64,000 bases of DNA. Origin: Coffea arabica. Lineage: Eukaryota; Streptophyta; Magnoliopsida; Gentianales; Rubiaceae. Of the stretch, positions 46,401-58,720 are shown one piece after another. How positions within the stretch are numbered: position 1 is the first letter of the stretch; each line of letters starts with the position of its first letter. The notes under the pieces were generated by a model, which saw only the letters and a program-made list of their open reading frames with translations, ran no database searches and was not told the origin of the DNA. The position numbers and the translations under genes were made by a program. The stretch is from NCBI RefSeq assembly GCF_036785885.1, contig NC_092330.1:6916525-6980524 (forward strand). Reading direction: 5' to 3'.

Positions 46401-47187
46401 AGCAAAAGTATGTATAGGAGGTCCTGAAAAAATTAATATGGAAGGGTGCAAATTAACTGGGACTCCAATGAATCAAAATGAGAAGTTTTGCAAAGAAGAT
46501 AGAGCTGAAAAAGTTGATGAAGGGTTGTATAGAAGCTTAATAGGTTGTCTAATGTATTTGACTGCAACCAGGCCAGATATCATGCAGGCAGTGAGTCTGC
46601 TATCAAGATACATGTAGTGTGCTAGTGAAATTCATTTTCAAGCAGCAAAAAGGATTTTGAGATACCTTAAAAGTACTGTTGATTATGGAATAAGGTTCAG
46701 TCAAGTTAGAAATTTCAATTGTTATGGTCTTTCTGATAGTGATTGGGCTGGATGTGCTGATGATATGAGGAGCACCTCAGGTTACTGTTTTACTTTTGGG
46801 TTAGGAATCTTTTCATGGTGTTCGAAGAAGCAGGATGTCATAGCTCAATCCATTGCAAAAGCAGAATATGTAGCTGCCGCTGCTGCTGTGAATCAAGCAC
46901 TTTGGATAAGAAAACTCATGACTGATCTACACATGCAACAGGAAGAATGCACTCAAATATTTGTTGACAACGAGACTGCAATTTCTATTTCCAATAATCC
47001 ATTGTTCCATGGCAAAACGAAACATTTCAAGGTAAAGTTTTATTTTTTAAGAGAAGTGCAGCTGATTTTCTGCAAAACAGTATATCAAAGTACTGATATC
47101 TTTACAAAGGCTCATCCCAAGGAAAGATTTGAGTTCTTAAGGCCAAAGCTTGGAGTATGCAGCTCCAAAACCAAGGAGGAGTGTTGA
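46396..47187 (+). pseudogene. Copia-2 RNase H
   Basis: Pieces 46396-46617 (GLYRSLIGCLMYLTATRPDI) and 46657-47187 (GLSDSDWAGCADDMRSTSGY, QSIAKAEYVAAAAAVNQALW, IFVDNETAISISNNPLFHGK). These carry the acidic residues D, E and D expected in copia RNase H. A stop (TAG, 46615-46617) separates the two pieces. The end abuts the purine tract and 3' LTR. Confidence 0.87.
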
Positions 47188-47452
47188 ATAGCATGATTTG
47201 TGGAACTGCTAATAGATTGCAGTAGTTAGTTATTCACTTTGCTATTTTTTAGGCAATAGATAAGTCAAAGTATTTGTTATGATTCTGATCTAGGATCTTA
47301 TCTCTAGCATATCTTCTTCCAGAGTTTTCTCTAATTTTGTTTTCTTTATGCTATATAAAAGCATGGCTTATACCTCAATAAAAAGTGACTTTTGCAATAC
47401 AAAAGTTTTCATTCTTGTTCTACTTTCTCTACTCTAATAAACCAACAGTTAA

Positions 47453-47826
47453 AGATAAACACCAAAAGTGTGTTACTATGATAAGGCATCGACTCTTCCC
47501 CAAACTCCATCATTTCAAGGCAATTTTTTTTTTAATTTTTTTGGGTGCTTTATAACTTTTTAATTGCAACTTAGATATTAGTTATAAGGGTTAATTATAA
47601 GAATTCCCCTTGAGGTTTAAGCATTTTGCACTTTTCCCCCTAATATTTTTTCTTCACTTTACTTCCTAAACCGTTGGTCAACTCTAACATTGCGTAACGA
47701 AAATGTCAAAAAGACATGATTATTTAGTTGACATCACACTACATTATTATTGATAGAATTAATATTTTAGAAGGTGATCCAACACGACATGATTATTTTC
47801 GTTTCATAAACTAATTGAGCCATCAA
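47453..47826. other. Intergenic DNA, nothing recognised
   Basis: No gene or clear repeat. A short stretch near 47780 (GATTATTTTCGTTTCATAAA) resembles 7450-7475, but too briefly to call. Confidence 0.5.
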
Positions 47827-47834
47827 TAACACAA

Positions 47835-48182
47835 GGGAGAATTGCAATTTTGATCCCTAATGTTTAGCCATTATGCAAAATTGATCTCTAATGTTTTATT
47901 AAAAGAAAATTTGGTCCTTAAATTTAATGATTTTAGGCACATTTAGAACAACTAATGGAAATTCAAGAATGACCAACAGTCAACATTAGATTGCCATTAC
48001 TTAACAAATTTAAATTCATACTTTTAGTCCCCAATATTTTGATTTTGAATCATTATATTCTCCTAAATTTTAAATAGTGACATTAACAAATTTAAAATGA
48101 AATGAGATGCAAATTAGAATAAAATTATACTAAATGGTAATAGGATTTTGAATCATTAAGGATCAAAACTACAATTCTCTCG
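47835..48182. mobile_element. 348-bp MITE, TSD TAACACAA
   Basis: Inverted ends: the left reads GGGAGAATTGCAATTTTGAT; the complement of the right end reads CGAGAGAATTGTAGTTTTGA. The flanks are TAACACAA at 47827-47834 and 48183-48190, a perfect 8-base duplication. No coding potential. Confidence 0.85.
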
Positions 48183-49576
48183 TAACACAAACAACAACTT
48201 TTGAGGGATTGATTTTTAGTTGCACTACCTTTTTTTCCCCTAGTTTCTCCACCTTGTCTTTACTCCATATAATTCTTGGAATTACTGAAAAAATTCTGAG
48301 ATTAGCAATGGATTTGCTTTTTCTAAATCATACAGCATAGTAAAAATAGGAAATAAACAAATTAATCAATTAATTAAAAAATACAGGAAACAGTTTAGAT
48401 GGAATACCAAATGCCTATTTCAACAAGCTTTGGATACATGAGGATATTCCGTATCTTGCAGTTTTATTGACAATAGCAGAAAGAGAATTACAAAATGATT
48501 ATATTCCTGAAACTCTGATAACTTTTAAAAGTGTTGATTATTTGTCATGATTGGGATTCGAGCATTAGTGCTGTGACAATAAGTGAAATATTTTACTTCT
48601 ACAAGGAATTTTCATTCACTTAATTTTCACCACCGTCTACTTCATACGCATAGAACCAATTTTACCTGTTGGTTATTCAGAAGTATTAGTGATTTGTTTT
48701 CCGTCTTAAGTAATAATTATTGTATTATGATTTTTTTTGAGCAGCACTCGCCCAGGCACATGATATTGTGCACAATTTACCCACTAAAAAGACAATCATA
48801 TTGGCACTTAAAAAAAAAGGTTCCAGGCACTTTATTCTTTTTCAATATTGTTGAATAACCTAGATTTTCTACAATTTAAATGTCAAAATTACCCTCAAGG
48901 CATAGTTTGATGATCATTTTGCAACACTTTTTATGAGGCATCAACATTATTGACTACAAAGTTTTAACTGTTTTTCTTTTTTATTTTAAACTTCAAGATT
49001 GTTTAAAGTTTTTAAATTTTGTTTAATGAATAAGCCCAAAGTAATAGATAACTCTAAAAAAATCTAGTATTTGACTCAATGACTGCTAAATAAATAATCA
49101 TTCATCGCTAATAGGAAGTTTCTCCATCATTAGTTGTATAACAATTTAAGACTAATTCAAGAGTAGGAAAACTAAGTGAATTCAAGAGAGTACAGAATGT
49201 TGCCGGTAAATATATAGGGTTTTTTGTGATATTGCCCAATAAAAAAAAGGTGTAATTAAGAATTGTGAATAATCATCTCGTGTCTATTCAAACACGACGC
49301 AATTAATCTAGTCCTGTTGTGTATTACTTGTCATATTATAATTATGTCTTTGTCATGAATCTCTAACCTTAACATGACCCACGTAAGAAATAATCGTAAG
49401 AAATCGTATGTTGTCGTGTTTGAACAATTTATCCTATGGAGTTGTATTTGACTATTTAACCCGTTTATTCTTAGTAAGAGTATAGTAATATATTTGACTT
49501 GTTAGCATATTCAAATAAAAACTTAAATTTTGATCCTTTAACAAATTTTTATGTGTATATGTGCGTGTGTCTATAT

Positions 49577-50295
49577 TGATAGGGAGAAACACCTCGAGAA
49601 AGTCCACCAAATAGTTCAATATGTAAGTCAGGAACCCAACTTTAGTCCAAAAGTTTAAGCTATTAGGTTTTGGACCCTTACTTACATATTAACCGATCTT
49701 TCTCTATCTCTCAGACCAATGTGGGACATAACCCTTTACTCATGAATCTAATAAATCTCCTCCTTCATGAGTAACCATCACATTAAACCCAAATTTACAA
49801 GCCTTTCTTTGAAGACCACTTTAATACTCAATGCAAGTCTACCTTATCGCCTAAGGTCATCTCTTCTCCCAATCATGGACCCACTCTTCTTCAACATCCA
49901 AATTACATTTTGGACCCTTGCCAACTCTTGCCTCCTTGGTCTAATCCCAACCGGACCCTCTGCCAAACCCATGGCACACCTTGTCCAATACTAGCCAAAC
50001 TCCTTAGCACTTTGGCACTTCGGTCCACCATCAAGAAGAAAATTTTCACCAGTCCAACTCCGAGAAGAGTTCACTTGCCCATAAGTAGCCCAGTCTCGTA
50101 ACCTGAATCTCTGATGCCAATATGATAGGGAGAAACCCCTCGAGAGAATCCATCAAAAAGTCCAATATGTAAGTCAAGAACCCAACTCTGACCCAAAAGT
50201 TTAAGCTATTAGGTTTTGGACCTTTACATATTAACCGCTCTTTCTCCATCTCTCGGACCAATATGGGACATAACCCTTTACTCATGAATCTAACA
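49577..50295 (-). mobile_element. TRIM-like miniature LTR element, TSD TATAT
   Basis: Two direct repeats of about 175 bp (49577-49753 and 50123-50295) surround a 369-bp interior without coding potential. The right repeat has TG...CA termini; the left one ends TA instead of CA. They are flanked by TATAT at 49572-49576 and 50296-50300. On the minus strand the repeat at 50123 is followed directly by TTGGCATCAGAGATTCAGG, close to the tRNA-Met primer binding site TGGTATCAGAGC. A purine tract (GAAGGAGGAGATTT) precedes the other repeat. This is the structure of a TRIM, oriented minus. It contains the TGTCCCACATTGG-type string known from plant miniature elements. Confidence 0.88.
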
Positions 50296-50300
50296 TATAT

Positions 50301-51083
50301 ATATATATATATGGGGTAATGTTATTTGCATTTCTTTTATATTATTTGCACTCTCACTAATGAGATCATACTACCCCTGCTCTAATTTTTTTTTCCTACC
50401 CTATCCTGTGTTCACATGCACGGAAGTTGGGCAAAATTATCATACATGTTCAGAAGGTAAAAAAATTTAACTTTTGCTTCTTTTTTTCTAAATCTACATA
50501 ACAATTTTTTAACTTATTTTTCTTATTCTTATTTCAATTTCAATTTTGCAGATTTTTTATGAGCACATTTGAGGTTCCATTACATTATCTGGATACTAGA
50601 TGATGTTATGCTTTTGTTGAAGAACACTAGAAAGCTTCATTCCCTCTATAGTGGCTATATGAGTTATTCTTGGTAGATTTTTTGAAATATTAGTGTCCTA
50701 TTTATGAGACATTATAGTGTACTCAGTTTTTGGTCATCTTTGACGCTTGGAATTTATTTATTTATTTTTAGGCTTGAAGTTTGTAATTTGTTCATATTAT
50801 ATTGCTAGATTAATCTTTGGCATCATATAATTTCATGAAGTTTTGTAGAAAATACATAATACATATTAGTGACAATTTTAAATTAGCCATTTTAATATGT
50901 AATCAAATAATTAATTGGTTTAAAATGTAAGAGAAAATCTAGCAAAATTAACTCATAGGCAAGGAGATGAAATTAGAGATGAGGTAAAATGGTCTCATCA
51001 AAATAAAAATGGGATAGTAGGACTATAAATAACATATGGGGAGTGCAAATAACATTACTATATATATATATATATATATATAT
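50301..51083. mobile_element. MITE-like element inserted in a TA microsatellite
   Basis: The left end GGGGTAATGTTATTTGCA (50313) pairs with the right end TGCAAATAACATTAC (complement GTAATGTTATTTGCA, about 51058). AT dinucleotide runs lie on both sides (50296-50312 and 51059-51083), as expected if it landed in and duplicated part of a TA tract. No coding potential. The exact target duplication cannot be told from the microsatellite. Confidence 0.6.
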
Positions 51084-51432
51084 AATGTTCAGTTCCCTAT
51101 ATGGTAGGTTATTGAGTTGCACAAATCTACGTTCTGCCAAGTAGATGTCTTATGTTTTTGCCACATGGAAAAAATTTTATGTCTGTTTATGGTTTTTGGT
51201 GAAATTATTTCTTTTTTTTTATAACAATTAATTTGCAGTTTTTTTCTCTACATTATTTATGGTACATTTCAATTAATTATCAATTACCTACCTTATGCAT
51301 TTATATTAATTATGCCTTTTTTTTTCCAATCAACTCCTAGCTTTCATTTTTAATTCTCTATTCATTTTATTGGCGTGATCATCTAGTACTAGAAAGAAAG
51401 TTGAACCAACTTTCATTTTTTTCTATCATCCC

Positions 51433-52194
51433 TAGTGTTTTGAAAGCATGCCCGGGGCGAGTCCCAGAACAAGGCATTCCCAACCTGCCTCTGGCGGCCA
51501 AATGAGGTGGGACGTTAGTGTCATGGGACACGAACGCCTGGGCGTTTGGATGACTTTTTTTTCAAGGCACAATAAATGTACGTCATTAATATTCCAGCAC
51601 CTTTTACCCTTTTTTTTAAACTCTAGAAGAACATTCAAACTGAATTTTCTCTTTGCTTGCTTAAGGAACTTGAGACCCTAAAGCTGAACTTGTTTTATTT
51701 ATAGTACTTTTCTTATGTTTTATTTAAATTGGAATTTAATGATGTAAAGGAGGTGAAACTTCAAAACGTTGTGCCTCATATTGAGGATACTCTAAAGAAA
51801 CAGGGAAATGACACACGCTCTACTAGTCTAAGACCACAACTGTTAAGAGTTGCGCAACTGTGATAATTAGTTTGCTAGATGACAAGACTTGCGCAAATTA
51901 TCATTCAATTTTACAGTGGTTTGTTTGACTTCTGCCCATAACATAGCATTAGTCGCACAAATAGGTTTTACTTTTCTTATGTGGACATAAGGTTGCTGTT
52001 TTTCTTTAATTTATCAAATCTTTTTTTGTGTTTTTAGTATTTTATATTTATATATATATGTATTCGTATTTTTATATTTTTAAATATTTAAAAAATAAAT
52101 TTTTGTGGGGGTTACGCCTCATACCTTATGATTTTTATCCCATTTGGGAAGACATAAAATGCCTTGCCTAACACCTTCATCTTTTAAAACACTA
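51433..52194. mobile_element. 762-bp TIR element (hAT-like), TSD ATCATYCC
   Basis: Left end TAGTGTTTTGAAAGCATGCC; the complement of the right end reads TAGTGTTTTAAAAGATGAAG. The flanks are ATCATCCC (51425-51432) and ATCATTCC (52195-52202), an 8-base duplication with one difference. The interior has GC-rich left sequence and AT-rich right sequence, with no transposase. Confidence 0.65.
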
Positions 52195-52880
52195 ATCATT
52201 CCAATAATTTTTACTATTTTTCCTATCATTTATTACTATACCTTTATGTTCTCTAAATTCCAATCAACCTATTACTCTCTCACTTTTTACATGTTTGTAC
52301 TGACTATACCTTTCTTCTCATTTAATCAATTAGTCAATCAATCATTCAACCCATGGGCCCTAGTTTTATTTCTCTTTTTTCAATCACAATATTCTTTCTT
52401 TTACCCGTGATTAGGGAAATTTATAATTAGTAACATTTTTTCTATTTTTCTATTCCTATTACTTGACTTGATTATTAATTCAATCCTATTATGCCTCATT
52501 ATTGATGACAAGGCCATTAGGAAATTTATTATATTTTATTTGATATTTCTCTATCTTATATATTTTTTCTCCCTTATTTTCTTCCATATCACTACCTCTA
52601 ATACTCTTTTTTCCTTGCTCCCATTATTGAGTTTGGTCACATGTTTTTTCGTAACACTTTGAAATTTAATTTTTTTTCATGAGTTGATGCCTTAATTTTA
52701 GCTTATATCTGAATGCCATCAATTCAATTCCATTCACTCAAGGTGAAGAAAAAGTTTACGTTTTCATTCTCAAACTCTTTTTGAATATTGAGTGACAAAA
52801 GTAGTTTATCTATTAAATGAAGATTTAGATTTTTCAAATTTTATGCTGTAATTTTTAATTGTACTATTGGATGCAAAATG

Positions 52881-52910
52881 CCCCGTGCAAATGCACGAGG
52901 AAAAAACTAG
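52881..52910 (+). mobile_element. Helitron-type 3' terminus
   Basis: A hairpin CCCCGTGCAAATGCACGAGG (52881-52900; stem CGTGCA/TGCACG) is followed after 6 bases by CTAG (52907-52910). This is the ending expected of plant Helitrons. Copy A shows continuous sequence across this point. The 5' TC end was not located; it should lie left, not further than about 49543. The base after CTAG is C instead of the usual T, so confidence is limited. Confidence 0.5.
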
Positions 52911-53243
52911 CTAATCATATTTTTGGATCAACCTAGATCTGATAGACAGTATTTGGGTTAAATACCAAAAATGCCCCATTTGATTTAGCAAATATTCGAT
53001 TTACCACCCTATAGTTTACAAATCTATAATTTAATCTCTCATAGTTTGTAAATTTTTAAAATATTGATAGAAATTGTTAGTTTGTCAGTTTTTTAATATA
53101 TCAACAGAAATCGTCAAAACTAACTTTGGCAAATAAAATATAAAAATTGCCCCGTATAGATAAATGGGTTACGTTCCAAAGATCCTCATGGTTTAAAAAT
53201 GTTTAATTTATCTGCTTATGGTTTTGAAACCTAAATTTAAAGT

Positions 53244-53742
53244 TGTTAGGGTATCAGGCAAACTATTTGAGATAGAAAAAGAAAAATCAACAATTGAATA
53301 GAAAACAATAACTAGAACGAACGATGAGCAGCACACAAGAATTAACGTGTTCGATTTAATCACCAATCCTACATCCACGGAGAGAAAAACTTTTCTTACT
53401 ATGAGAGAAAAAAATACTACAAGATTATAGTTTGATTCTCAAGTCCAACTCTTATATAACTCTTTCACGTACTAAGAACTCTCTCGCTCCTTTCTTATGT
53501 GTCTTTGTAGGATGCCAATTTACTTATTTATAGAGAACATTATTTAGCTAAAAAACAAATAACAATAGGAAACCAATACTAATTCTTACATTTCTACAAA
53601 ATAGGAAATAACTTCTAAATCCTAAACAAAATAAGAAATTCCTTGGCTGCTAATTCAAGTAACTAAAACCAATTGGAAAACTAGTTACTTCTCACACAAA
53701 ATAAAAATCTTGATTAAAAGAAATTAAACTAATTTTCTAACA
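53244..53742 (-). mobile_element. Solo LTR (499 bp), TSD AAAGT
   Basis: Begins TGTTAGGGTATC and ends TTTTCTAACA on the plus strand. It is flanked by AAAGT at 53239-53243 and 53743-53747. A TATA box reads CTCTATAAATAAG on the minus strand (near 53530), so its transcription direction is minus. No internal region remains. Copy A lacks it. Confidence 0.88.
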
Positions 53743-53749
53743 AAAGTAC

Positions 53750-54219
53750 TAGGGGTGCTAGTTGACCAAGCTATTGTGAGATTTACTCGACTCAATCTCG
53801 CAAGTACTTTGGTCAACTACACTACTTGAAGTAAGCGTTGACCGATCTCAAGTCGTGTTTGAGCTGCTTGATAGCACCCCAAGAGTCAAATTCATATTAA
53901 ATTTCTAAGCTTGTCTGCTGGAAGAGTCTAATCGAGTTGCTAATAAATATATTTTCTAAGTTTTGCTATTTATTAGTATAAAAATGTCAATTATATCCCT
54001 TGTTTAAGATTATATATATAACATTATTTTATATTAGGTGAGTTTGATTAGACTTGATTAGATTCGATTAAGCTTGAGTTTGAGTTTGGGCTCAAGTAAG
54101 ATAAATTGAAATTGAACTCGAGCTCGACTTTTCAAAATTCAACGAGTTTGAACTCAATTATTTTAACTTGAGTAGAGCTCGAGTACTACTCAAACTCAAA
54201 TCAATTCTAATGCACCCTA
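53750..54219. mobile_element. Candidate TIR element (TAGGGGTGC ends)
   Basis: Short inverted ends TAGGGGTGC and GCACCCTA bound about 470 bp that is absent from copy A. The interior is rich in GAGTTTGAG/CTCGAGCTC strings. The ends resemble common plant hAT-type MITEs, but no target duplication was seen. Confidence 0.4.
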
Positions 54220-54517
54220 TTTTAAACCCTTCGCAGCATGTATGTTTTTTAAATTGCAAGGAAAATCATCAAAAACAACCAAATTTTTAAGGAACGTGTG
54301 GCTGGTGCTATAGTTTTTTTGGTAAAAAAAAAGTTTTTTTTTAACTATAAGTAATGCTTGATTTGCCCAATAGTTGATGTAAAATAAACTCCCAAATCAT
54401 AATTTAGAGTTCGTCCAAATCTTCGAGAAGAGAAAATAGTAGATTTGAAGAGAAATCAGGCTTCTGCTTGTTCATATTCAATGTCATTAACTTGGGACAC
54501 GAGGTTAAAATTTTAAA

Positions 54518-55026
54518 GGGCAAAATACACTTTACCCCATGTGATATAGCTATGGTTTAAATAACCCCCTATAGTTTTAAAAGTTATATATAACCCCTCA
54601 TTGTTTGAATTAAAGTGTTAAAATAACAAAAATGATCATTCATAGCGCAACCTATGAAAATGTCAAAATTGCCCTTGTTTAAAAACTAAAATAACTGAAA
54701 TGACCAAAATATATTAACATAATACATGACACTCTAATCCCGTATGATTTTATATTTTATTATATAAATCCCTTATAGTTTAGTGTTTTACCATATAACC
54801 CCCTTATGATTTTAAAAATATATACATAACTCCCTGTGGTTAATAAATAATTTTCGACTTTATATAAGGATATTTTTGACATTTCAGTTGACTCCATTAT
54901 GGAATTCAAATTCTGTTACTTTGATACTTTAATTCACATCATGAGGGGTTATCTATAATTTTTGAAATCATAGGGAGCTTGTGTATAAAAATACTAAATT
55001 ACAGATAGATAAAATGTAATTTATCC
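54518..55026. mobile_element. Fold-back MITE (MULE-like), TSD AATTTTAAA, empty site in copy A
   Basis: Left end GGGCAAAATACACTTTACCC; the complement of the right end is GGATAAATTACATTTTATCT. A perfect 9-base duplication AATTTTAAA flanks it (54509-54517 and 55027-55035). Copy A has AACTTTAAA once at 29817-29825. Same family as the MITE upstream of NLR1. Confidence 0.9.
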
Positions 55027-55228
55027 AATTTTAAATTCTGTAATTGAATATTGTTACATCGATTATAGGGATTTAAATTATCTATTTTGTTGGCATAGCC
55101 AAGCAATATATGCAAAACATATTTCTTATGTCTTCTCAACCAATTGAGGGGTGGCAGGATTGGGGTTTGAGATGTCAATACAGATTTCATGATTGTCAAA
55201 GGAAGCCGATGGTGAAGATTGTTGATTC

Positions 55229-57935
55229 TCAGCATGGGCATAGGGGGTAGGGACATGCAGAGGCAGCTTTAAAGCAGCAATTAAGATAGCACTGTACATG
55301 TTACATAAGAAATCAAAGATAACAAAAAAAAATTCTAACTATCATATAAATTCTAACATGTTGACTAAGAAAGCTTTCTTTCCTTCTGATCTTTCTTTTG
55401 GCCAAGCTTTCTCTCATTTTTTCTTGTCATGGCTGAAATTAGAGAGTAGAGAAAATTTCTTCAAGTTCCATCTTGATTTTGTGGGGAAATCAACCTTAAA
55501 CCCTAAATCCATCCATAGAAGGATGCAACAAGGAAGGAAGAAGCTTGGTGTGGTGTCATTTTGAGGGAAGAAAGCTGTGATTTGCTACTCTCCTTAGGAA
55601 TTGAAGGTAATCTTGGTAAGGAACTACTTTTTCCCTTTAATCTTGCATTTAAGTAGGCATATGACTTGAATATAGAAGTATTGTGGCTGGTTTTACGGAT
55701 TTGTGTTGTTATTGGAATTTTTCAGCTTTTAGTTATATTGTCCAGCCATGAATTAGGAGTTTCTAGCTTTGATTTGGATATGAAAGTTGAGATATGAAGA
55801 TTTCTATCTTTGGTATGAAATTTTAGCTTCAAAATAGGACTTCCTAACTTTAGTTGTGAAATTTCAGCCTTGATAGAAAATTTTCCAGCTTAGGTATATG
55901 TTGATTATAGCTAGTTTGTGGCTAAAATAAGTACTCTATGTATCCTATACCTTATGAACTTGATTTGTGGCTGTCTTGTGGGGTTGAGTGGGTTGATTTG
56001 AGAAGAAAATGTAGCCTTGAAATGGCTGAAAAAATTAGTAAACACAAAGGAAGTACTGCTGAAATTTTTCCGCAAGAGACTTCAAGTAGTCTTGAAAATC
56101 TATTATATCTTGGTGTAAAAAATTCTAAATTGAGTTCCGTTTATTGCATTTGAAACTAGATTCATAGATATTTTAACCGTGTAAAAATCAGGGGTTGGTT
56201 CAACTCCTATAAATACCAGAAAATTTACAAAGTTTCTTGAAAAACCATGACTGTTCTGTTTTACACATGAGACAGCAGTGATTTTGAATTGAAAATTTGA
56301 CTAACCTATGAATTGAATTTCATGAAGATGTCTTCTAAAGTCTATTAGTACTTTGAGTCTATTTTCTAATGGTGCAAGTTTTGTGATTGTTCAACCTACG
56401 GAACTCAAGTTATACTTTTTCAAAGAATGCCGCCAAAGCTGGAAATTTTGTCAAATGAATTGAGTGGAACTTGAAAAACTTTGAGAAAACTTTTCTAGGT
56501 TTTAAACTTTAATTGCTATGATTTTGGATGGTTTTGTAGCCTTAAACAAGTATACTTCATAGTCCTAGAATATACTTGGACATTCTTTGATTGGCTTTTA
56601 AATTTGTCTTTGAGTTTGTGTTTTGAGGGGCTGATTCTAGATAGGCGTATGGCTCATGAGTAAGGCTAAAGTGAGCATCTTATTAACCTAAGTTTTAAAT
56701 GATCGGACCATGACATCTTGTCTTGGTTACTTTTAGGGTTTAACGGTGGAAACTAGCACGACTCGGAGTCGAACGTTTAGCTTTGGTCTGCTTTAAAAGG
56801 TGAGTATTCCTTGCATGTGTGTGCTTTAAATGATTATGTGGAATGTTGTGAATGTTACCTAAATGTTAAATGCTTTCTAATGATTGTTAAATGGATTTTT
56901 GATGGGCGAGTGTGTACTTTATCACACTCGACCCACGCAAAAGTGAATTTTCAATGATTGAATGCTACTTGTGCATGAATGTAAACCTTTTAGCTGAACT
57001 GAGCCCTTGCCCTTTGTTGTCAGTCGATTCGAGCCAGAAGCGGACTCGGTCGGGCGGCTGATGACCCTGAGACAATGTTTGGTATACTCGAGTATTACCA
57101 CAAAGTTTGGTAGAGAACTGGCCAATGAATTCAATACAAAGAAATCAATGAATGAATGACATGAACACTGAATGAGTTTTCACTGTTAAAGGTTTTTAAA
57201 TATCGGAGGAATAAGGGAAATGGTTGGAGACTGAATGACTGAATGAATGAATGGGTCCAAGTGAGCACGTATCCTTCCAATAATTGAATATTTATTTCTT
57301 GAATGACTGGATATTACTGTGGAAAGTATGCAAATTGTTAAATGTAATGTTTCCATGGTTTCCTTACCTGATTGCTTGTTTAGGAACCTCACTGGACTTT
57401 TAACTCATTCCTTTAGTTTTGTTTTCCTTACAGGAAGTGGAGGTCTGGAGCAACTAAGCGTGATCTAGTGTGTATAAGTTCCTTGTACTTGTACTTTTAT
57501 GGATTTAATATATTTGGGATATTTGGCAATGTAAAGCTACATTTCACTTTTGACTTGTAAATGAAGTTGAATTATGGTTGATTTGAGAACCTTACTATTT
57601 TCGAGAATGCTAGTGAGTGAGTCCCGGTGAGAGTTGGACAGACGGTCCATCAAACCCTTGGATTCACTCTAAGGAGAGGTGGGATCATCACATAAACTGA
57701 AAAAGTTTCAATCATAGTTTTGAACACCTCACATTCATCGTAAATACAATGGTACAGAGTTGAATTTTCACATTTTTCTTTATATTTTGTCTTTATTTTT
57801 TAAAAGTTTCTTATTTCTATTTATAGCCTATTGAGCTTTTATTTTTTATTTAGTATGCTTTACTTTCTACAGAATTTGTTTTGGTATTATATTATTGATC
57901 TTTCGCCCCACCTAAACTAAAATCTTGGGTCCGCC
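55229..57935. mobile_element. Insertion with 11-bp flanking repeat, containing an LTR-like sequence
   Basis: ATTGTTGATTC lies on both sides (55218-55228 and 57936-57946), while copy A has one such site (about 35158). The right end (CTAAAATCTTGGGTCCGCC) resembles ends of plant TIR elements. Inside, about 55299-57692 looks like a long gypsy LTR: a TATA box CTATAAATACC near 56208, and an end with GTGAGTCCCGGTGAGAG (57618) and GGGATCATCACA, as in Tekay/Del-type LTRs. There is no coding region. This is probably two nested events; the inner ends are uncertain. Confidence 0.55.
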
Positions 57936-58170
57936 ATTGTTGATTCATAAAAGCGAGCAGCATTTCAAAGACTTATAAACCACATGAGGCTATATTGTAA
58001 GTTTTTAAATCTAAGGAAGTAAGATGAAAATTCTCAAAGCCACAAAGGTATTTTTGGTATTGAACATATTTATTTGTATGGGGAAATGGTGGTGTTTTGC
58101 TTGCGAACATTATTTTTAATGATTTTTTTCCATAATTTCAAAAAACCTACAAACTACAAGGGCTTAAATT

Positions 58171-58690
58171 ATAAGGAGGTAAGTTGAACATTTACAATAC
58201 AATAGGGGGTTTTTGAAGTGAATTACCAAAGAGTGACAGTTTTTAAGAATAATTCTCAGTGGGCAATGTTGTTCAAACAATTCCCAAATAATGAAATGCA
58301 TATTCAGCAAATGTAGCTTTTTGCAAAAGTAGCATTCCCTAAATGTGACCTTTTGAGTTTTGATTCGTTTAGGCATAAACTTTTGAACGTTGCATTTAAC
58401 GAATGCATTTTTTTTTAAAACGCATTTACTAAGTACATTTTTTATAACCTTCGCATCTAAAAAAATTAATTTCAATAAGTAGCTACCATGATTTGGGAAT
58501 TTTCTCGGGGTTTTTGATATTCAACCCGTAGTATATATACTAATTAATATCATGATGGATATAACGAATTGTACCTTAACCATTCTCCATGTTCCTAGGT
58601 CACTAAGTTGTAGTAAAAGAAGTTTCGAACGCAATAATCTATATATAACTTTCAGAGGTGCATTAAGGAACCATCAACTCTTTAAGAGTA
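58171..58690. other. Intergenic DNA, nothing recognised
   Basis: AT-rich sequence with short minus-strand ORFs lacking recognisable features. Confidence 0.5.
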
Positions 58691-58720
58691 CTAGTTAATT
58701 CGGGCCTTGCGCAAGGCGCC
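58691..58720 (-). mobile_element. Helitron 3' terminus on the minus strand
   Basis: CTAG (58691-58694) is preceded on the minus strand by a perfect 14-base palindrome, GCCTTGCGCAAGGC (58704-58717), nine bases away. The next host base (minus strand) is T, matching the CTRR-T rule of Helitrons. The element would extend to the right; its TC end was not found. The hAT-like element at 59157 may be nested in it. Confidence 0.6.

Larger units (their letters stand above)
41448..47447 (+). mobile_element. Copia-2: Ty1/copia retrotransposon with TSD GTTAA
   Basis: The 5' LTR 41448-41713 and 3' LTR 47182-47447 are each 266 bp. Both start TGTTGAA and end CCAATA / CCAACA. The target duplication GTTAA is at 41443-41447 and 47448-47452. 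The LTR has a TATA box (TATATAAA, 41619) and an AATAAA signal (41644). A purine tract (AAGGAGGAG) precedes the 3' LTR. The interior is gag, protease, integrase, RT and RNase H in copia order. The LTRs differ at many positions and the frames are broken, so it is an old copy. It is interrupted by a solo LTR at 43960-45325. Confidence 0.93.
48236..58170. repeat. Segmental duplication, copy B
   Basis: Collinear partner of copy A (26000-35290). Insertions found only here are the complex insert 49543-52910 (TRIM-like element, MITE-like elements and a Helitron-type end), solo LTR 53244-53742 and TIR element 53750-54219. The fold-back MITE 54518-55026 and the insertion 55229-57946 are also private to B. 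Each interrupts sequence that is continuous, or carries other insertions, in copy A. Confidence 0.75.

Noticed and set aside
52144..52662. Phe/Ile/Tyr-rich ORFs resembling membrane proteins
   Set aside because: Produced by T-rich DNA inside a transposon-derived insert; no mitochondrial or membrane-protein motif.
55298..55564. 88-codon ORF in segment B
   Set aside because: Lies in the transcribed part of a gypsy-type LTR; similar chance ORFs are common there.
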